DNA of 64,000 nt, taken from NCBI RefSeq assembly GCF_000316685.1, contig NC_019680.1:3047407-3111406 (forward strand), read 5' to 3'. Below the pieces are notes generated by a model, which made no database searches, had not been told where the DNA came from, and saw nothing but the letters and a program-made list of their open reading frames with translations. Each line of letters opens with the position of its first letter. Position 1 is the stretch's first letter. The DNA comes from Synechococcus sp. PCC 6312 (GTDB lineage: Bacteria; Cyanobacteriota; Cyanobacteriia; Thermosynechococcales; Thermosynechococcaceae). The position numbers and the translations under genes are program-made. Positions 54,319 to 63,821 of this stretch are shown here, one piece after another.

Positions 54319-54360
54319 AGGATTATTCTCATGGTGATTAGGCAGTGATCAAGCAAGGGA

Positions 54361-55209
54361 TCAAGCAATGGACAAATCTGAATCAGCCGGGGATAGACAC
54401 CAGCGAGGCAAGGTATCAAACCACACCTCCTGGGACAGAGGAAAATCTGGATAGCCAACCCGCAATAGGCAAAGCCCCTTGGCCGGAGCCGAATACTTTA
54501 CTTCATTGCGACAATTTTGCTGCCAAATCCGGGTAAAGTCCAAACTAGAACACTGCCCAGAGCCAACCTGTACCAGCAGGCCAACCAACAGCCGCATCAT
54601 CCCGTAAAGAAAGCCACTGGCCTGGACTTCAATTTCTACCACTGCCCCCCGCCGTTGACAGGAGACTTCTTGAACTTCCACCCAAGTATGGGGACGACTT
54701 GATCCAGCCCGTTCAAAAGCGGCCAAGTTCTGCTGCCCTAAGAGGGGGACTAGGGCAGCCTGCATCTGCTCTACATCTAAGCTGTGATGGTAGTAATGCC
54801 AGGCTAAGGGAGCAATAAACAGGTTTGGACAAGGATCAGTATAGAGAGTGTAACGATAGCGCCGCCAGATGGCGGAAAACCGGGCGTGCCAGGCCAAAGG
54901 AACCGCCACTGCCCCCCGAACTAAAATGTCCTTGGGTAACCGACCATTGAGGATGGCTGGCCAGCGATGGGCAGGAATTACAGCATTGGTATCAAAATGG
55001 GCCACTTGGGCAGCGGCGTGTACCCCAGTATCAGTGCGACCGGCCCCGTGTAAACGAACCGGTTCACCAAGCACTCCACTAATAGCCGACTCAATTTCGG
55101 ACTGGATGCTCCGTTGTCGGGGTTGCCATTGCCAGCCATGATAGTGAGTCCCCAGGTACTGAATAACCAAGGCGATTCGCTGTTGTGTATCTCCGACCAG
55201 GCCTGCCAT
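54361..55209 (-). CDS. truA: tRNA pseudouridine synthase A
   Basis: 282 aa. Makes pseudouridine at positions 38-40 in the anticodon arm. IQYLGTHYHGWQWQPRQRSI at the N-terminus and the catalytic aspartate in GRTDTGVHAAAQVAHFDT (residue ~58) are clear. The second half shows ASGFLYGMMRLLVG. The location between rplQ and rplM is standard for cyanobacteria. Confidence 0.95.
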   Translation of the reverse strand: MAGLVGDTQQRIALVIQYLGTHYHGWQWQPRQRSIQSEIESAISGVLGEPVRLHGAGRTDTGVHAAAQVAHFDTNAVIPAHRWPAILNGRLPKDILVRGAVAVPLAWHARFSAIWRRYRYTLYTDPCPNLFIAPLAWHYYHHSLDVEQMQAALVPLLGQQNLAAFERAGSSRPHTWVEVQEVSCQRRGAVVEIEVQASGFLYGMMRLLVGLLVQVGSGQCSSLDFTRIWQQNCRNEVKYSAPAKGLCLLRVGYPDFPLSQEVWFDTLPRWCLSPADSDLSIA

Positions 55210-55221
55210 GATAGTTGCTCG

Positions 55222-55572
55222 TTAAACTAACTCAATCACAGCCATTTCCGCATTATCACCCCGCCGACGGACGGTGCGGATAATCCGGGTATAACCACCA
55301 GGTCGTTGGCCATAGCGTTCAGGGGCCTGGGCAAAGAGGGAATGGACTAAGTTCTTGTCAAAAATGTATCCCAAGGCCTGCCGCCGCGCTGCTAGTGATC
55401 CATCCTTAGCCAGGGTGATCATTTTGTCCGCATGAGCCTGGACGGCCTTGGCCCGAACTTTGGTGGTGGTGATCCGACCATGACGAATTAACTCGGTGGT
55501 CAAACTCCGCAACAGGGCCTTACGCTGATCCGCAGGCAAACTTAATTGGGGGACACGACAACGGTGACGCAT
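55222..55572 (-). CDS. rplQ: 50S ribosomal protein L17
   Basis: 116 aa. [39 protein letters not shown] and the C-terminal [20 protein letters not shown] are diagnostic. Short form typical of bacteria. Follows rpoA with a 21-base gap. Confidence 0.96.
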   Translation of the reverse strand: MRHRCRVPQLSLPADQRKALLRSLTTELIRHGRITTTKVRAKAVQAHADKMITLAKDGSLAARRQALGYIFDKNLVHSLFAQAPERYGQRPGGYTRIIRTVRRRGDNAEMAVIELV

Positions 55573-55593
55573 AACAGTACCTCCACGACTTCA

Positions 55594-56550
55594 TTAATTA
55601 CGGGCTGGTTTCTGGGGCGGTAAAGTAATCCCCAAATGCTTTTGCAAAGCTTCGATGACTTCTTCCGCTGACTTTTGCCCAAAGTTCTTAATTTCAAGCA
55701 AGTCTTCCTGGGAATATTCCAGGAGATCGGCCACCGAATTAATTTGGGCCCGCTTCAAGCAGTTGTAGGCCCGCACCGATAAATTCAAACTTTCAATTTG
55801 GATTTGACCGGCTTCATCATTGTCATCCCCACGGGTGAGTTCCGCCGTATGGAGGGGAGCTTCCTTGAGGGGATTAAATAATTCCACCAAAATGCTTGCC
55901 GATTGGCTCAATGCTTCTTGGGGGCTGATACTGCCATTCGTCCAAATTTCCAGGGTCAAACGATCCTTGAAGGGTCGATCATCCTCCCCAGGCCCACCAA
56001 CCCGAATATCATCAACGGTGTAGTTCACCTTCTGTACAGGCATAAACACCGCATCTAGTTGCAAATAGTCGAGAGCTAAGCGATCGTCTCGACTGCGATC
56101 AATGCTCCGATAGCCAGTCCCCCGCTCAATCTTAAATTCCATTTCCAAGGTAGCTTCCGGCATTAAGGTGGCAATGTAGTGGCCTGGATTAATCACCTCG
56201 ACATCGGAAGACAGTTGAATATCATCGGCCGTTACGGTCGCAGGCCCTTGGATATGGAGACGACCAATTTGAGATTCGTTGGTATAGCTGCGCAAAACAA
56301 GCTGCTTCATCTGCAGGAGGATATCCATGACATCTTCCCGTACCCCCGGAATGGTCATAAATTCATGGGTGACACCCGCAATTCGTACCGCCGTTACTGC
56401 CGTTCCCACCAAACTCGATAAGAGGATGCGCCGTAAGGCATTCCCAACTGTCATCCCCTGCCCCCGTTCTAAGGGTTGAAGGATAAAGCGACCATAGTGG
56501 CTGGAGTCGGGATTAACCCGAGTTTCTACACATTCAATCTGATAAGACAT
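55594..56550 (-). CDS. rpoA: RNA polymerase alpha subunit
   Basis: 318 aa. N-terminal domain for dimerisation (HYGRFILQPLERGQGMTVGN, ALRRILLSSLVGTAVTAVRI) and C-terminal DNA-binding domain (LNLSVRAYNCLKRAQINSVA, DLLEIKNFGQKSAEEV). ATG 56550 (MSYQIECVETR) is used; a longer frame to 56607 would overlap rpsK. Confidence 0.97.
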   Translation of the reverse strand: MSYQIECVETRVNPDSSHYGRFILQPLERGQGMTVGNALRRILLSSLVGTAVTAVRIAGVTHEFMTIPGVREDVMDILLQMKQLVLRSYTNESQIGRLHIQGPATVTADDIQLSSDVEVINPGHYIATLMPEATLEMEFKIERGTGYRSIDRSRDDRLALDYLQLDAVFMPVQKVNYTVDDIRVGGPGEDDRPFKDRLTLEIWTNGSISPQEALSQSASILVELFNPLKEAPLHTAELTRGDDNDEAGQIQIESLNLSVRAYNCLKRAQINSVADLLEYSQEDLLEIKNFGQKSAEEVIEALQKHLGITLPPQKPARN

Positions 56551-56576
56551 TGAGCCAAATTCTCCTGCTGTTAGCT

Positions 56577-56969
56577 CTAAACTCGCCGCCGTTTGGGGGG
56601 CCGGCAACCGTTGTGGGGAATGGGGGTGACATCCCGAATCAAGGTGATTTCCAGGCCTGAACCTTGGAGGGCGCGAATAGCGGTTTCCCGTCCCGAACCT
56701 GGGCCGCTGACCATTACCTCAATCTGCCGCATTCCTTGATCAATCGCCCGCCGGGCCGCACTATCGGCAGCAGTTTGAGCCGCAAAGGGAGTTCCTTTTT
56801 TGGCCCCCTTAAAGCCACTGGAACCGGCAGAGGCCCAAGAAATGACCTCCCCGTTGGTGTCTGTAATCGAGATAATCGTGTTGTTAAAAGTGGATTGGAT
56901 GTGGGCCACGCCGCTAGGGACATTGCGCTTTTGTTTGCGAGGGCCAGAACGTTTGGGGGATGGAGCCAT
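56577..56969 (-). CDS. rpsK: 30S ribosomal protein S11
   Basis: 130 aa. [34 protein letters not shown] and the C-terminal [16 protein letters not shown] are diagnostic. Platform protein of the small subunit. 26 bases before rpoA. Confidence 0.97.
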   Translation of the reverse strand: MAPSPKRSGPRKQKRNVPSGVAHIQSTFNNTIISITDTNGEVISWASAGSSGFKGAKKGTPFAAQTAADSAARRAIDQGMRQIEVMVSGPGSGRETAIRALQGSGLEITLIRDVTPIPHNGCRPPKRRRV

Positions 56970-57054
56970 AACTTAAACCTGAATCATGTGAAGGAATTGA
57001 CAGTCAAAAAGGGAGATCAAACTGTGACAGGGAGGCATCAAAAACTCCCAAGCC

Positions 57055-57435
57055 CTATTTCTTAGCCGCAGCTTTTTTCTTGCCGGCCACAGTCCGTCTG
57101 GCCCCCCGCCTTGTGCGCGCATTGGTGCGTGTCCGCTGACCTCGCACAGGTAAGCCCATCCGATGCCGACGGCCTCGATAGGTGCCAATATCCATCAATC
57201 GTTTGATGTTCATGGCTTCAATACGACGTAAGTCTCCCTCGACATCGTATTCGTCAATCGTTTGCCGGAGAGACAAAACATCGCCATCTACTAGGTCTTT
57301 TACCCGCGTGTCAGGATTGACCCCCGTCTTTGCCAAGATTTCCTGGGAACGGGTTAGGCCAATGCCATAAATATAAGTGAGGGCAATTTCTACCCGCTTG
57401 TCACGGGGCAAATCTACGCCAGCAATCCGGGCCAC
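57055..57435 (-). CDS. rpsM: 30S ribosomal protein S13
   Basis: 126 aa. [33 protein letters not shown], and the end [14 protein letters not shown] with a basic tail. Head protein contacting L5 and tRNA. 85 bases separate it from rpsK. Confidence 0.97.
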   Translation of the reverse strand: MARIAGVDLPRDKRVEIALTYIYGIGLTRSQEILAKTGVNPDTRVKDLVDGDVLSLRQTIDEYDVEGDLRRIEAMNIKRLMDIGTYRGRRHRMGLPVRGQRTRTNARTRRGARRTVAGKKKAAAKK

Positions 57436-57470
57436 AAGTCGTTCTCCCTAAACTGAATGAATAAACAAAA

Positions 57471-57584
57471 TTAACCTTGCCGTTGCTTATGCTTGGGGTT
57501 GGTGCAAATCACCATGACGCGTCCGCGGCGGCGAATAACACGGCATTTTTCACAAATTTTGCGGACAGAGGCTCTAACTTTCAT
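57471..57584 (-). CDS. rpmJ: 50S ribosomal protein L36
   Basis: 37 aa, read from ATG 57584 to TAA 57471: [19 protein letters not shown] and [13 protein letters not shown]. The zinc knuckle ligands Cys11, Cys14, Cys27 and His32 are all present, so this is the zinc-binding form. Lies between infA and rpsM as usual. Confidence 0.95.
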   Translation of the reverse strand: MKVRASVRKICEKCRVIRRRGRVMVICTNPKHKQRQG

Positions 57585-57716
57585 AATGATCGCTTATATA
57601 GTCGCAAATATAGGATTGTAGCAAAGATTACAGGTCATATCAAGAGTTTTTGGGAATTGGGCGGCTACCTGCCAACACAGCAGCAATATTCTGATCAACA
57701 GTGAACCCAATTCCAA

Positions 57717-57941
57717 TTATTTTTTCCGTAAACGATAGGTAATTCGCCCTTTTGTGAGGTCATAGGGGGTGAGTTCCACCTTGACTCGGTCACCGGGGAG
57801 AATTTTGATATAGTTACGACGAATTTTGCCGGAAATATGGGCTAAGACATTAAACCCGTTATCTAAGTCCACCCGAAACATGGCATTGGGTAAAGACTCA
57901 GTCACCGTGCCTTCAATTTCAATCGCATCCTGTTTAGACAA
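57717..57941 (-). CDS. infA: Translation initiation factor IF-1
   Basis: 74 aa OB-fold protein. [40 protein letters not shown] and [16 protein letters not shown] are typical. Binds the ribosomal A site during initiation. The 132-base gap to rpmJ is long for this cluster and might hold a promoter. Confidence 0.97.
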
Positions 57942-57959
57942 GCAAGCTCCTTTTGATGA

Positions 57960-58511
57960 TCATGAGGTTATCGCTGTTTTAATTGCCGTTGATACGGTTG
58001 CAATGGATTCCATACCATCAATGCGGACAAACCTTGGATGATCCTGATAGCTGAGAATCATCGGCAAGGTTTCTTCGGCATAGACCCGTAAACGATCCTG
58101 AATGACCTTCGGATCGTCGTCCTGACGCTGACGACCGAGGAGGCGCTGGCTGAGAATCTCCGGCTGGACTTCCAGGAATAAGAGATAGTCATAGCCTTGC
58201 TTGGTGCGTTGAAGCATCTCTTCCAAAACCTTGGCCTGGTTGGCATTACGGGGGAATCCATCCAAGAGCCAACCCGACTGAGCATCCGCCTGGGCCAAGC
58301 GTTTTTCCACCATATCAACCACCAGTTGATCGGGAACCAGTTGGCCGCTGTCCATATAGACTTGGGCCTGCTGACCAAGTTCACTCTTTTTAGCCCGCTC
58401 GGCTCGAAGAATGTCCCCTGTGGAGATATGAGGAATATGGAAGTGATCCACTAAAAAAGCTGCCTGTGTTCCCTTCCCGGAACCTGGACCGCCAAACAAA
58501 ATCAACCGCAT
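57960..58511 (-). CDS. adk: Adenylate kinase
   Basis: 183 aa, short-lid form. P-loop LFGGPGSGKGTQAAFL, STGDILRAE, LLDGFPRN (AMP/ATP sites) and RLLGRQRQDDDPKVIQDRL. ATG 58511 shares one base with the secY stop (TAATG), so translation is coupled. Confidence 0.96.
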   Translation of the reverse strand: MRLILFGGPGSGKGTQAAFLVDHFHIPHISTGDILRAERAKKSELGQQAQVYMDSGQLVPDQLVVDMVEKRLAQADAQSGWLLDGFPRNANQAKVLEEMLQRTKQGYDYLLFLEVQPEILSQRLLGRQRQDDDPKVIQDRLRVYAEETLPMILSYQDHPRFVRIDGMESIATVSTAIKTAITS

Positions 58512-59821
58512 TACTGTTTCACCATCCCTTCATAGCGTTGGGAGATCACATAGGTTTGAATCTGTTTAGCCGTATCAATAGCCACACCCACCAAGATCAG
58601 CAAAGAGGTTGCCCCCAGGCCTTGGAAGGTTGTCACCCGCGTTGCACTTTCGACAGCCGTTGGCACAATGGCCACTAGCCCTAAGAAAATAGCCCCCAGC
58701 AATGTCAAGCGATTTAAGACTTTTTCGATGTAATCTGATGTGGCTTTTCCGGGGCGAATTCCCGGAATACTGGCACCCATTTTTTTCAAGTTTTGGGACA
58801 TATCCACGGGATTCACCACTAGGGAGGCGTAGAAGTAACTAAAGAAAAGGATTAAAACCAGATAGAACATGACATAGACCCAAGGCGTTGGCCCCCCGGG
58901 AGAAAGATAGGCGGCAACTTGGGCAACAACGGCATTTTGACTAAATTGAGCCAGAGTGGAGGGTAAAATCAACATTGCCGAAGCAAAAATAATCGGCATC
59001 ACCCCACCTTGATTCAGGCGCAGGGGTAAATAGCTAGTTTGCTCGCGGTACAATCGCCGTCCGACTTGTCGCCGGGCAGAAACAATCGGAATCCGGCGTG
59101 TGCCTTCCTGAACAAAAACAATCCCGACAATCATGACCAGAAAGACAAGGGCCAGTACAATAATTCCGCCAATGCTGCCCCCACTTTCAGCCAAGGCAAT
59201 GGTTTGTCCCACAGAACTGGGGAGGTAAGCAACAATGCTCAAGAAAATCAGCAAGGAAGCCCCGTTACCAATGCCACGTTCGGTGATTAATTCCGAAACC
59301 CACATCACAAACATGGAACCAGCCGTTAGGGCTAAGGCCGTTTCCGCTAAGAATAGAGAACCTGGTGTCAGGGCTGCGCCTGGAATGGAGTTAACAAAAA
59401 TGGCAATCCCCGTGCTTTGAATGATGGCCCAACCCAAGGCCACGTAGCGGGTGATTTGGGAAATTTTTCGCCGTCCGGCTTCCCCTTCATCCTTTTGTAA
59501 TCGCTCTAAGGATGGTAAAGCCGCAGTCATCAACTGCATGATGATCGAAGCATTGATATAGGGCAGAATCCCCAGGGCAAAAATACCTAAAGCTGAGATA
59601 CCACCCCCAGAAAAAATATCTAAAAAGCGGATGACAGAATTATTTTGAACCGCCGCCGCAAAGACTTGGCGATCAATGCCAGGAACAGGTAAATAAATTC
59701 CTAGTCTGACTAGAATTAACAGTCCTAATGTGACTAAGACCCGACTGCGTAATCCTGCGGCCTGGGCCATTTGCATGAATGTTTCTTGGGCTGATGGCGT
59801 TTTACCGCGACTGACAACCAT
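58511..59821 (-). CDS. secY: Preprotein translocase subunit SecY
   Basis: 436 aa with ten membrane helices. RLGIYLPVPGID at the plug-proximal start, SIIMQLMTAALPSLERLQKD, VQEGTRRIPIVSARRQVGRR and PVDMSQNLKKMGASIPGIRP are SecY marks. Serves both plasma and thylakoid membranes in cyanobacteria. Confidence 0.96.
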   Translation of the reverse strand: MVVSRGKTPSAQETFMQMAQAAGLRSRVLVTLGLLILVRLGIYLPVPGIDRQVFAAAVQNNSVIRFLDIFSGGGISALGIFALGILPYINASIIMQLMTAALPSLERLQKDEGEAGRRKISQITRYVALGWAIIQSTGIAIFVNSIPGAALTPGSLFLAETALALTAGSMFVMWVSELITERGIGNGASLLIFLSIVAYLPSSVGQTIALAESGGSIGGIIVLALVFLVMIVGIVFVQEGTRRIPIVSARRQVGRRLYREQTSYLPLRLNQGGVMPIIFASAMLILPSTLAQFSQNAVVAQVAAYLSPGGPTPWVYVMFYLVLILFFSYFYASLVVNPVDMSQNLKKMGASIPGIRPGKATSDYIEKVLNRLTLLGAIFLGLVAIVPTAVESATRVTTFQGLGATSLLILVGVAIDTAKQIQTYVISQRYEGMVKQ

Positions 59822-59858
59822 ACCTGATACCTCTGCACCTAACTTGCTTTGCTTTGGA

Positions 59859-60305
59859 TTATCCAGTCACCGTACAAGAACCACCTGCTTGCTCGATCTT
59901 GGCCTGAGCAGATTGAGTAAAGGCTGCCGCTGTGACCTGGAGGGCTACAGACAATTCACCGTCTCCCAAAAGCTTGAGGGGGCCGTCGTTGGTAGTGACA
60001 ATCCCAACTTCCATTAGGGAATCAAGGGTGATCACACTGTTAGCAGCTAAATCATTCAGGCGACCGACATTGATTGTAGTGTAGGACTGGCGATTGACAA
60101 CCGTAAAGTGCTTCAGTTTTGGAACCCGCCGATAGAGAGGATTTTGCCCCCCTTCAAAACCTGGGCGAGTCGGCCGTCCGGAGCGAGATTTTTGCCCCCG
60201 CATGCCAAAGCCCCCGCTAGCCCCTTGTCCAGCTGCAATTCCCCGCCCAATTCGTCTGCCCCGTTTCCGAGAGCCAGCTTGCGGTTGAATATCCGTAAGT
60301 CGCAT
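59859..60305 (-). CDS. rplO: 50S ribosomal protein L15
   Basis: 148 aa. Glycine/arginine-rich start ([27 protein letters not shown]), then [16 protein letters not shown] and a globular end. No rpmD (L30) gene precedes it, as in other cyanobacteria. Confidence 0.96.
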   Translation of the reverse strand: MRLTDIQPQAGSRKRGRRIGRGIAAGQGASGGFGMRGQKSRSGRPTRPGFEGGQNPLYRRVPKLKHFTVVNRQSYTTINVGRLNDLAANSVITLDSLMEVGIVTTNDGPLKLLGDGELSVALQVTAAAFTQSAQAKIEQAGGSCTVTG

Positions 60306-60323
60306 GGTTGATTTTCCTCGAAG

Positions 60324-60848
60324 TTATTGGCTATAGAGTTGTTGGATGGAAATTTCCCGCTCTTCAGCAACTTCTGCCAAAGTCCGCAGGGATGCTAAGG
60401 CTTCAATCGCAGCCCGGGCATTATTGAGAGGGTTGCTGGAGCCGAGTTGTTTGGCAAGCACGTTCCGCACCCCAGCCAATTCTAAAACAGTACGAACGGC
60501 CCCACCGGCAATTACCCCTGTTCCTGGGGCTGCTGGGCGAATCAAAACACGGGCTGCACCCCCTTCCCCCGTTGTTGGGTGGGGAATTGAATTGGCTTTA
60601 GTAATTGGAATTTCTACTAGGTGCTTTTTACCATCGGCCACGCCTTTCTTGACAGCCCCAATCACATCAGCGGCTTTACCCACGCCCACACCAACTTGTC
60701 CCCGTTCATTGCCAACAACAACAATGGCTCGGAAACTAAGCTTTTTACCGCCTTTAACGACCTTAGAGACACGGCGAATTTGGACAACCCGCTCTTGCCA
60801 GTCTGTTTCTTTCTCTGCTTTGCGTGAACCTTTGCGACGACTTGCCAT
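60324..60848 (-). CDS. rpsE: 30S ribosomal protein S5
   Basis: 174 aa. [39 protein letters not shown] and [20 protein letters not shown] are typical. ATG 60848 is preferred over the preceding TTG. Confidence 0.96.
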   Translation of the reverse strand: MASRRKGSRKAEKETDWQERVVQIRRVSKVVKGGKKLSFRAIVVVGNERGQVGVGVGKAADVIGAVKKGVADGKKHLVEIPITKANSIPHPTTGEGGAARVLIRPAAPGTGVIAGGAVRTVLELAGVRNVLAKQLGSSNPLNNARAAIEALASLRTLAEVAEEREISIQQLYSQ

Positions 60849-60859
60849 CAACTTATCCT

Positions 60860-61222
60860 CTAAAATTCCAGACCTGCTTCCCTTGCTGCATCCGCTAGGG
60901 CCTGAACCCGTCCGTGATACAGATTGCCACCCCGATCAAATACGACTTCCTTAATACCAGCAGCTAAAGCCCGTTTGGCGAGGGATTGGCCTACGGCCAC
61001 CGCCGCTTGACAACTCCGACCATGACTAAATTGTTCCTTGAGTTCAGGTTCAACCGTAGAAGCAGCAACAAGAGTGTGCTGTTGATTATCGTCAATCACT
61101 TGAGCATAAATATGCTGATGAGAACGAAAAACAGCTAAACGCGGACGGGCGGCTGTTCCAGAAACTTTGCGCCGAATCCGCCGATGCCGACTTTGGGTTG
61201 CTTCTGTGCGTGACTGTTTCAT
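60860..61222 (-). CDS. rplR: 50S ribosomal protein L18
   Basis: 120 aa. [40 protein letters not shown] and [20 protein letters not shown] are diagnostic. Binds 5S rRNA. Its ATG abuts the rplF stop directly. Confidence 0.96.
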   Translation of the reverse strand: MKQSRTEATQSRHRRIRRKVSGTAARPRLAVFRSHQHIYAQVIDDNQQHTLVAASTVEPELKEQFSHGRSCQAAVAVGQSLAKRALAAGIKEVVFDRGGNLYHGRVQALADAAREAGLEF

Positions 61223-61786
61223 CTATTTTTTCCCTGTCTTCCCGACCTTACGACGAACTGCTTCACCGGCATAGCGAATTCCTTTGCCCTTGTAGGGTTC
61301 AGGAGGGCGCACAGCTCGGATTTGGGCGGCCAAGTTGCCGACTTGCTCTTTGTCAATACCCGACACCAAGATCAGAGTACCTTGGGTGACTTTTTTACCT
61401 TGGTTGTCTTCTAACTCAAAGGTAATGCCAGTTGGGGGATCAATCTCCACCGGGTGACTGTAGCCAACACTTAAGACCAGCTTTGTCCCTTGAAGGTTGG
61501 CCCGGTAACCAATCCCTTGAATTTCTAAGCGCTTACTAAAGCCTTGGGCAACTCCCTCGACCATATTAGCGACTAGGGTGCGACACAGACCATGACGCTG
61601 ACGAGCTGGCCGAGATTCATTGCGGCGACTGACAAGAATTGTGCTGCCCTCTTGTAAGACCTCAACTTCAGCAGGTAACACACGGCTAAGTTGACCTTTA
61701 GGGCCTTTGACCGTTACCTCTTGCCCAGCTAATGCCAGTGAGACCTTGTCGGGGAGAGGAATGGGCCGTTTACCAATACGAGACAT
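61223..61786 (-). CDS. rplF: 50S ribosomal protein L6
   Basis: 187 aa. [37 protein letters not shown] and the C-terminal [20 protein letters not shown] are typical. Two alpha-beta domains complete. Confidence 0.96.
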   Translation of the reverse strand: MSRIGKRPIPLPDKVSLALAGQEVTVKGPKGQLSRVLPAEVEVLQEGSTILVSRRNESRPARQRHGLCRTLVANMVEGVAQGFSKRLEIQGIGYRANLQGTKLVLSVGYSHPVEIDPPTGITFELEDNQGKKVTQGTLILVSGIDKEQVGNLAAQIRAVRPPEPYKGKGIRYAGEAVRRKVGKTGKK

Positions 61787-61802
61787 AAATTAACTCCCAG
61801 GT

Positions 61803-62204
61803 TTACCAGACATAACAAAGGACTTCACCGCCGATGCCCTGCTTCCGAGCCTCTCGGTCGGTCATAATCCCGCTAGAAGTAGAGATAATGGCAATGCCAA
61901 TCCCACCTAAAACCCGGGGCAGTTCCTGACGGTTAGCATAAACACGCAGGCCTGGTTTGCTGACTCGTTTTAGGGCTGTGATGATCGGTTGCCGCTGCTT
62001 ACCACGGTACTTGAGTCCAACCACAAGTTGTTGTTTGATTCCTTCCCCTTCGACTTTGAAGTCTTCTATAAAGCCTTCAGCCTTGAGGACTTGAGCAATG
62101 TTACGGGTCATCCGAGTGGCGGGGATAGTTGTCGTTTGATGCCGGGCCAGGTTCGCGTTGCGGATCCGGGTAAGCATATCGCTGATGGTGTCGTTTACTG
62201 CCAT
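61803..62204 (-). CDS. rpsH: 30S ribosomal protein S8
   Basis: 133 aa. [25 protein letters not shown]-like [20 protein letters not shown], and the C-terminal [20 protein letters not shown] are diagnostic. Binds the 16S central domain. No rpsN gene lies before it. Confidence 0.96.
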   Translation of the reverse strand: MAVNDTISDMLTRIRNANLARHQTTTIPATRMTRNIAQVLKAEGFIEDFKVEGEGIKQQLVVGLKYRGKQRQPIITALKRVSKPGLRVYANRQELPRVLGGIGIAIISTSSGIMTDREARKQGIGGEVLCYVW

Positions 62205-62240
62205 AGGTACTCCTAAAAGATTCTGACCTCCTGGGGGTGA

Positions 62241-62786
62241 TTAATTCTCACGAAAGGGCATACCCAACGCCTTAAGTAAGGCTCTCCCTTCCTCATCAGT
62301 TTTAGCGGTAGTGATGATCGAGATGTCCATCCCGCGAATCTGATCGATATCGTCATAATTAACTTCTGGGAAGATGAGTTGCTCCCGCAGTCCGAGAGTA
62401 AAGTTACCGCGGCCGTCAAAGCTTTTGGGATTGATGCCTCGAAAGTCACGAATTCGAGGTAAAGCCAAGTTTATCAGCCGATCTAAAAAGGCGTACATCC
62501 GATCAGCACGCAGTGTAACCATCACGCCAACCGGCATACCTTGACGAATCTTAAAGCCAGCAATTGCTTTTTTAGCCCGAGTTACAACCGGCTTTTGCCC
62601 CGTAATTCTGGCAACTTCGGCTAGGGTTGCTTCTAGGGATTTGGCGTTTTGAGCGGCTTCCCCCAGGCCCCGGTTGACCGTTACTTTGACCACTTTGGGA
62701 ACTTGATGAACATTGCTGTACTTAAATTGCTGCTGAAGTTGGGGGACAGCAGTTTCTTGATATAGGGTTTTCATGCGTGAACTCAT
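62241..62786 (-). CDS. rplE: 50S ribosomal protein L5
   Basis: 181 aa. [40 protein letters not shown], and [20 protein letters not shown] are typical. Binds 5S rRNA. An internal ATG four codons in is an alternative start. Confidence 0.96.
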   Translation of the reverse strand: MSSRMKTLYQETAVPQLQQQFKYSNVHQVPKVVKVTVNRGLGEAAQNAKSLEATLAEVARITGQKPVVTRAKKAIAGFKIRQGMPVGVMVTLRADRMYAFLDRLINLALPRIRDFRGINPKSFDGRGNFTLGLREQLIFPEVNYDDIDQIRGMDISIITTAKTDEEGRALLKALGMPFREN

Positions 62787-62844
62787 AGCTGGCTCTCCTT
62801 ATAGGCTCTGGGCTGGGTCAGAGACTTAGATTTCAATCAAAAGA

Positions 62845-63189
62845 CTAATCAATAATTTCCCCGGTTTTCTTTAGCATCCGTACCTTCTTGCCAGCTTCGG
62901 TATAGGTATAACAAATCCGACTGGCCACGTTCTGCTTGTTGGAGTAGAGCATGACGTTAGAACTGTGGATGGGAAATTCTTTGTTGACAATCTGTCCTGC
63001 TTCACCTTCTTGTTGGGGTTTGACATGCTTGGTTTTAATGTTTACACCCTTGACAACGACTTGGCTTTTCTTAGGGAAAACTGCTAGCACTTCTCCGACC
63101 TTAGCCTTGTCGTCACCGGCAATGACTTGAACGGTATCCCCTTTTTTGACATGCATCCGATAACGGATCGGTGGTTTTGTCGTAGCCAT
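62845..63189 (-). CDS. rplX: 50S ribosomal protein L24
   Basis: 114 aa. [40 protein letters not shown] and IHSSNVMLY are typical of L24 (KOW domain). Directly abuts the rplN stop. Confidence 0.96.
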   Translation of the reverse strand: MATTKPPIRYRMHVKKGDTVQVIAGDDKAKVGEVLAVFPKKSQVVVKGVNIKTKHVKPQQEGEAGQIVNKEFPIHSSNVMLYSNKQNVASRICYTYTEAGKKVRMLKKTGEIID

Positions 63190-63558
63190 TTAGAGTACCT
63201 CCGGAGCCAGAGAAACGATTTTAGTAAAGTTTTTATCCCGCAGTTCCCGAGCAACTGGGCCAAACACCCGAGTTCCCCGGGGGTTGCCTTCTGCATTGAT
63301 TAAGACAGCAGCATTATCATCAAAACGAATACTCATGCCACTGTCACGACGAATAGTTTTGCGGGTTCGGACAATGACGGCTCGGACGACATCAGATTTT
63401 TTGACGGCCATGTTAGGTGTGGCATCTTTAACCGTTGCGATAATTACATCCCCGACGCTGCCATAGCGACGGTTACCACCACCAAGAACACGGATACAGA
63501 GGAGTTTTTTCGCCCCGCTGTTGTCCGCCACGTTGAGATAGGTTTCCTGTTGAATCAT
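63190..63558 (-). CDS. rplN: 50S ribosomal protein L14
   Basis: 122 aa. [40 protein letters not shown] and [20 protein letters not shown] are diagnostic. Nine bases after rpsQ. Confidence 0.97.
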   Translation of the reverse strand: MIQQETYLNVADNSGAKKLLCIRVLGGGNRRYGSVGDVIIATVKDATPNMAVKKSDVVRAVIVRTRKTIRRDSGMSIRFDDNAAVLINAEGNPRGTRVFGPVARELRDKNFTKIVSLAPEVL

Positions 63559-63567
63559 GACTGTCTC

Positions 63568-63819
63568 CTAAGCCGATATTGTCGCTGTCAGGATCTCGAT
63601 CACCGTCCACCGCTTAGTACGGCTTAAGGGACGAGTTTCTTGAATACGGACTCGATCACCCACTTTGCAGCGGTTTTCTTCGTCGTGGGCTTTATAGCGG
63701 TTGGTTTTGACCACGATTTTGCCGTACTTGGGGTGAGAGGAGCGATTTTCCACCGCTACCACAACAGTTTTTTCCATTTTGTCGCTGACAACAACGCCAA
63801 CCCGTTCTTTAACTGCCAT
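63568..63819 (-). CDS. rpsQ: 30S ribosomal protein S17
   Basis: 83 aa. [40 protein letters not shown] and [20 protein letters not shown] are typical OB-fold S17 motifs. Confidence 0.96.
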   Translation of the reverse strand: MAVKERVGVVVSDKMEKTVVVAVENRSSHPKYGKIVVKTNRYKAHDEENRCKVGDRVRIQETRPLSRTKRWTVIEILTATISA

Positions 63820-63821
63820 GA

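Noticed and set aside
56551-56607. Longer rpoA starting at 56607
   Set aside because: Would overlap rpsK and adds residues absent from the family; ATG 56550 fits alpha subunits.
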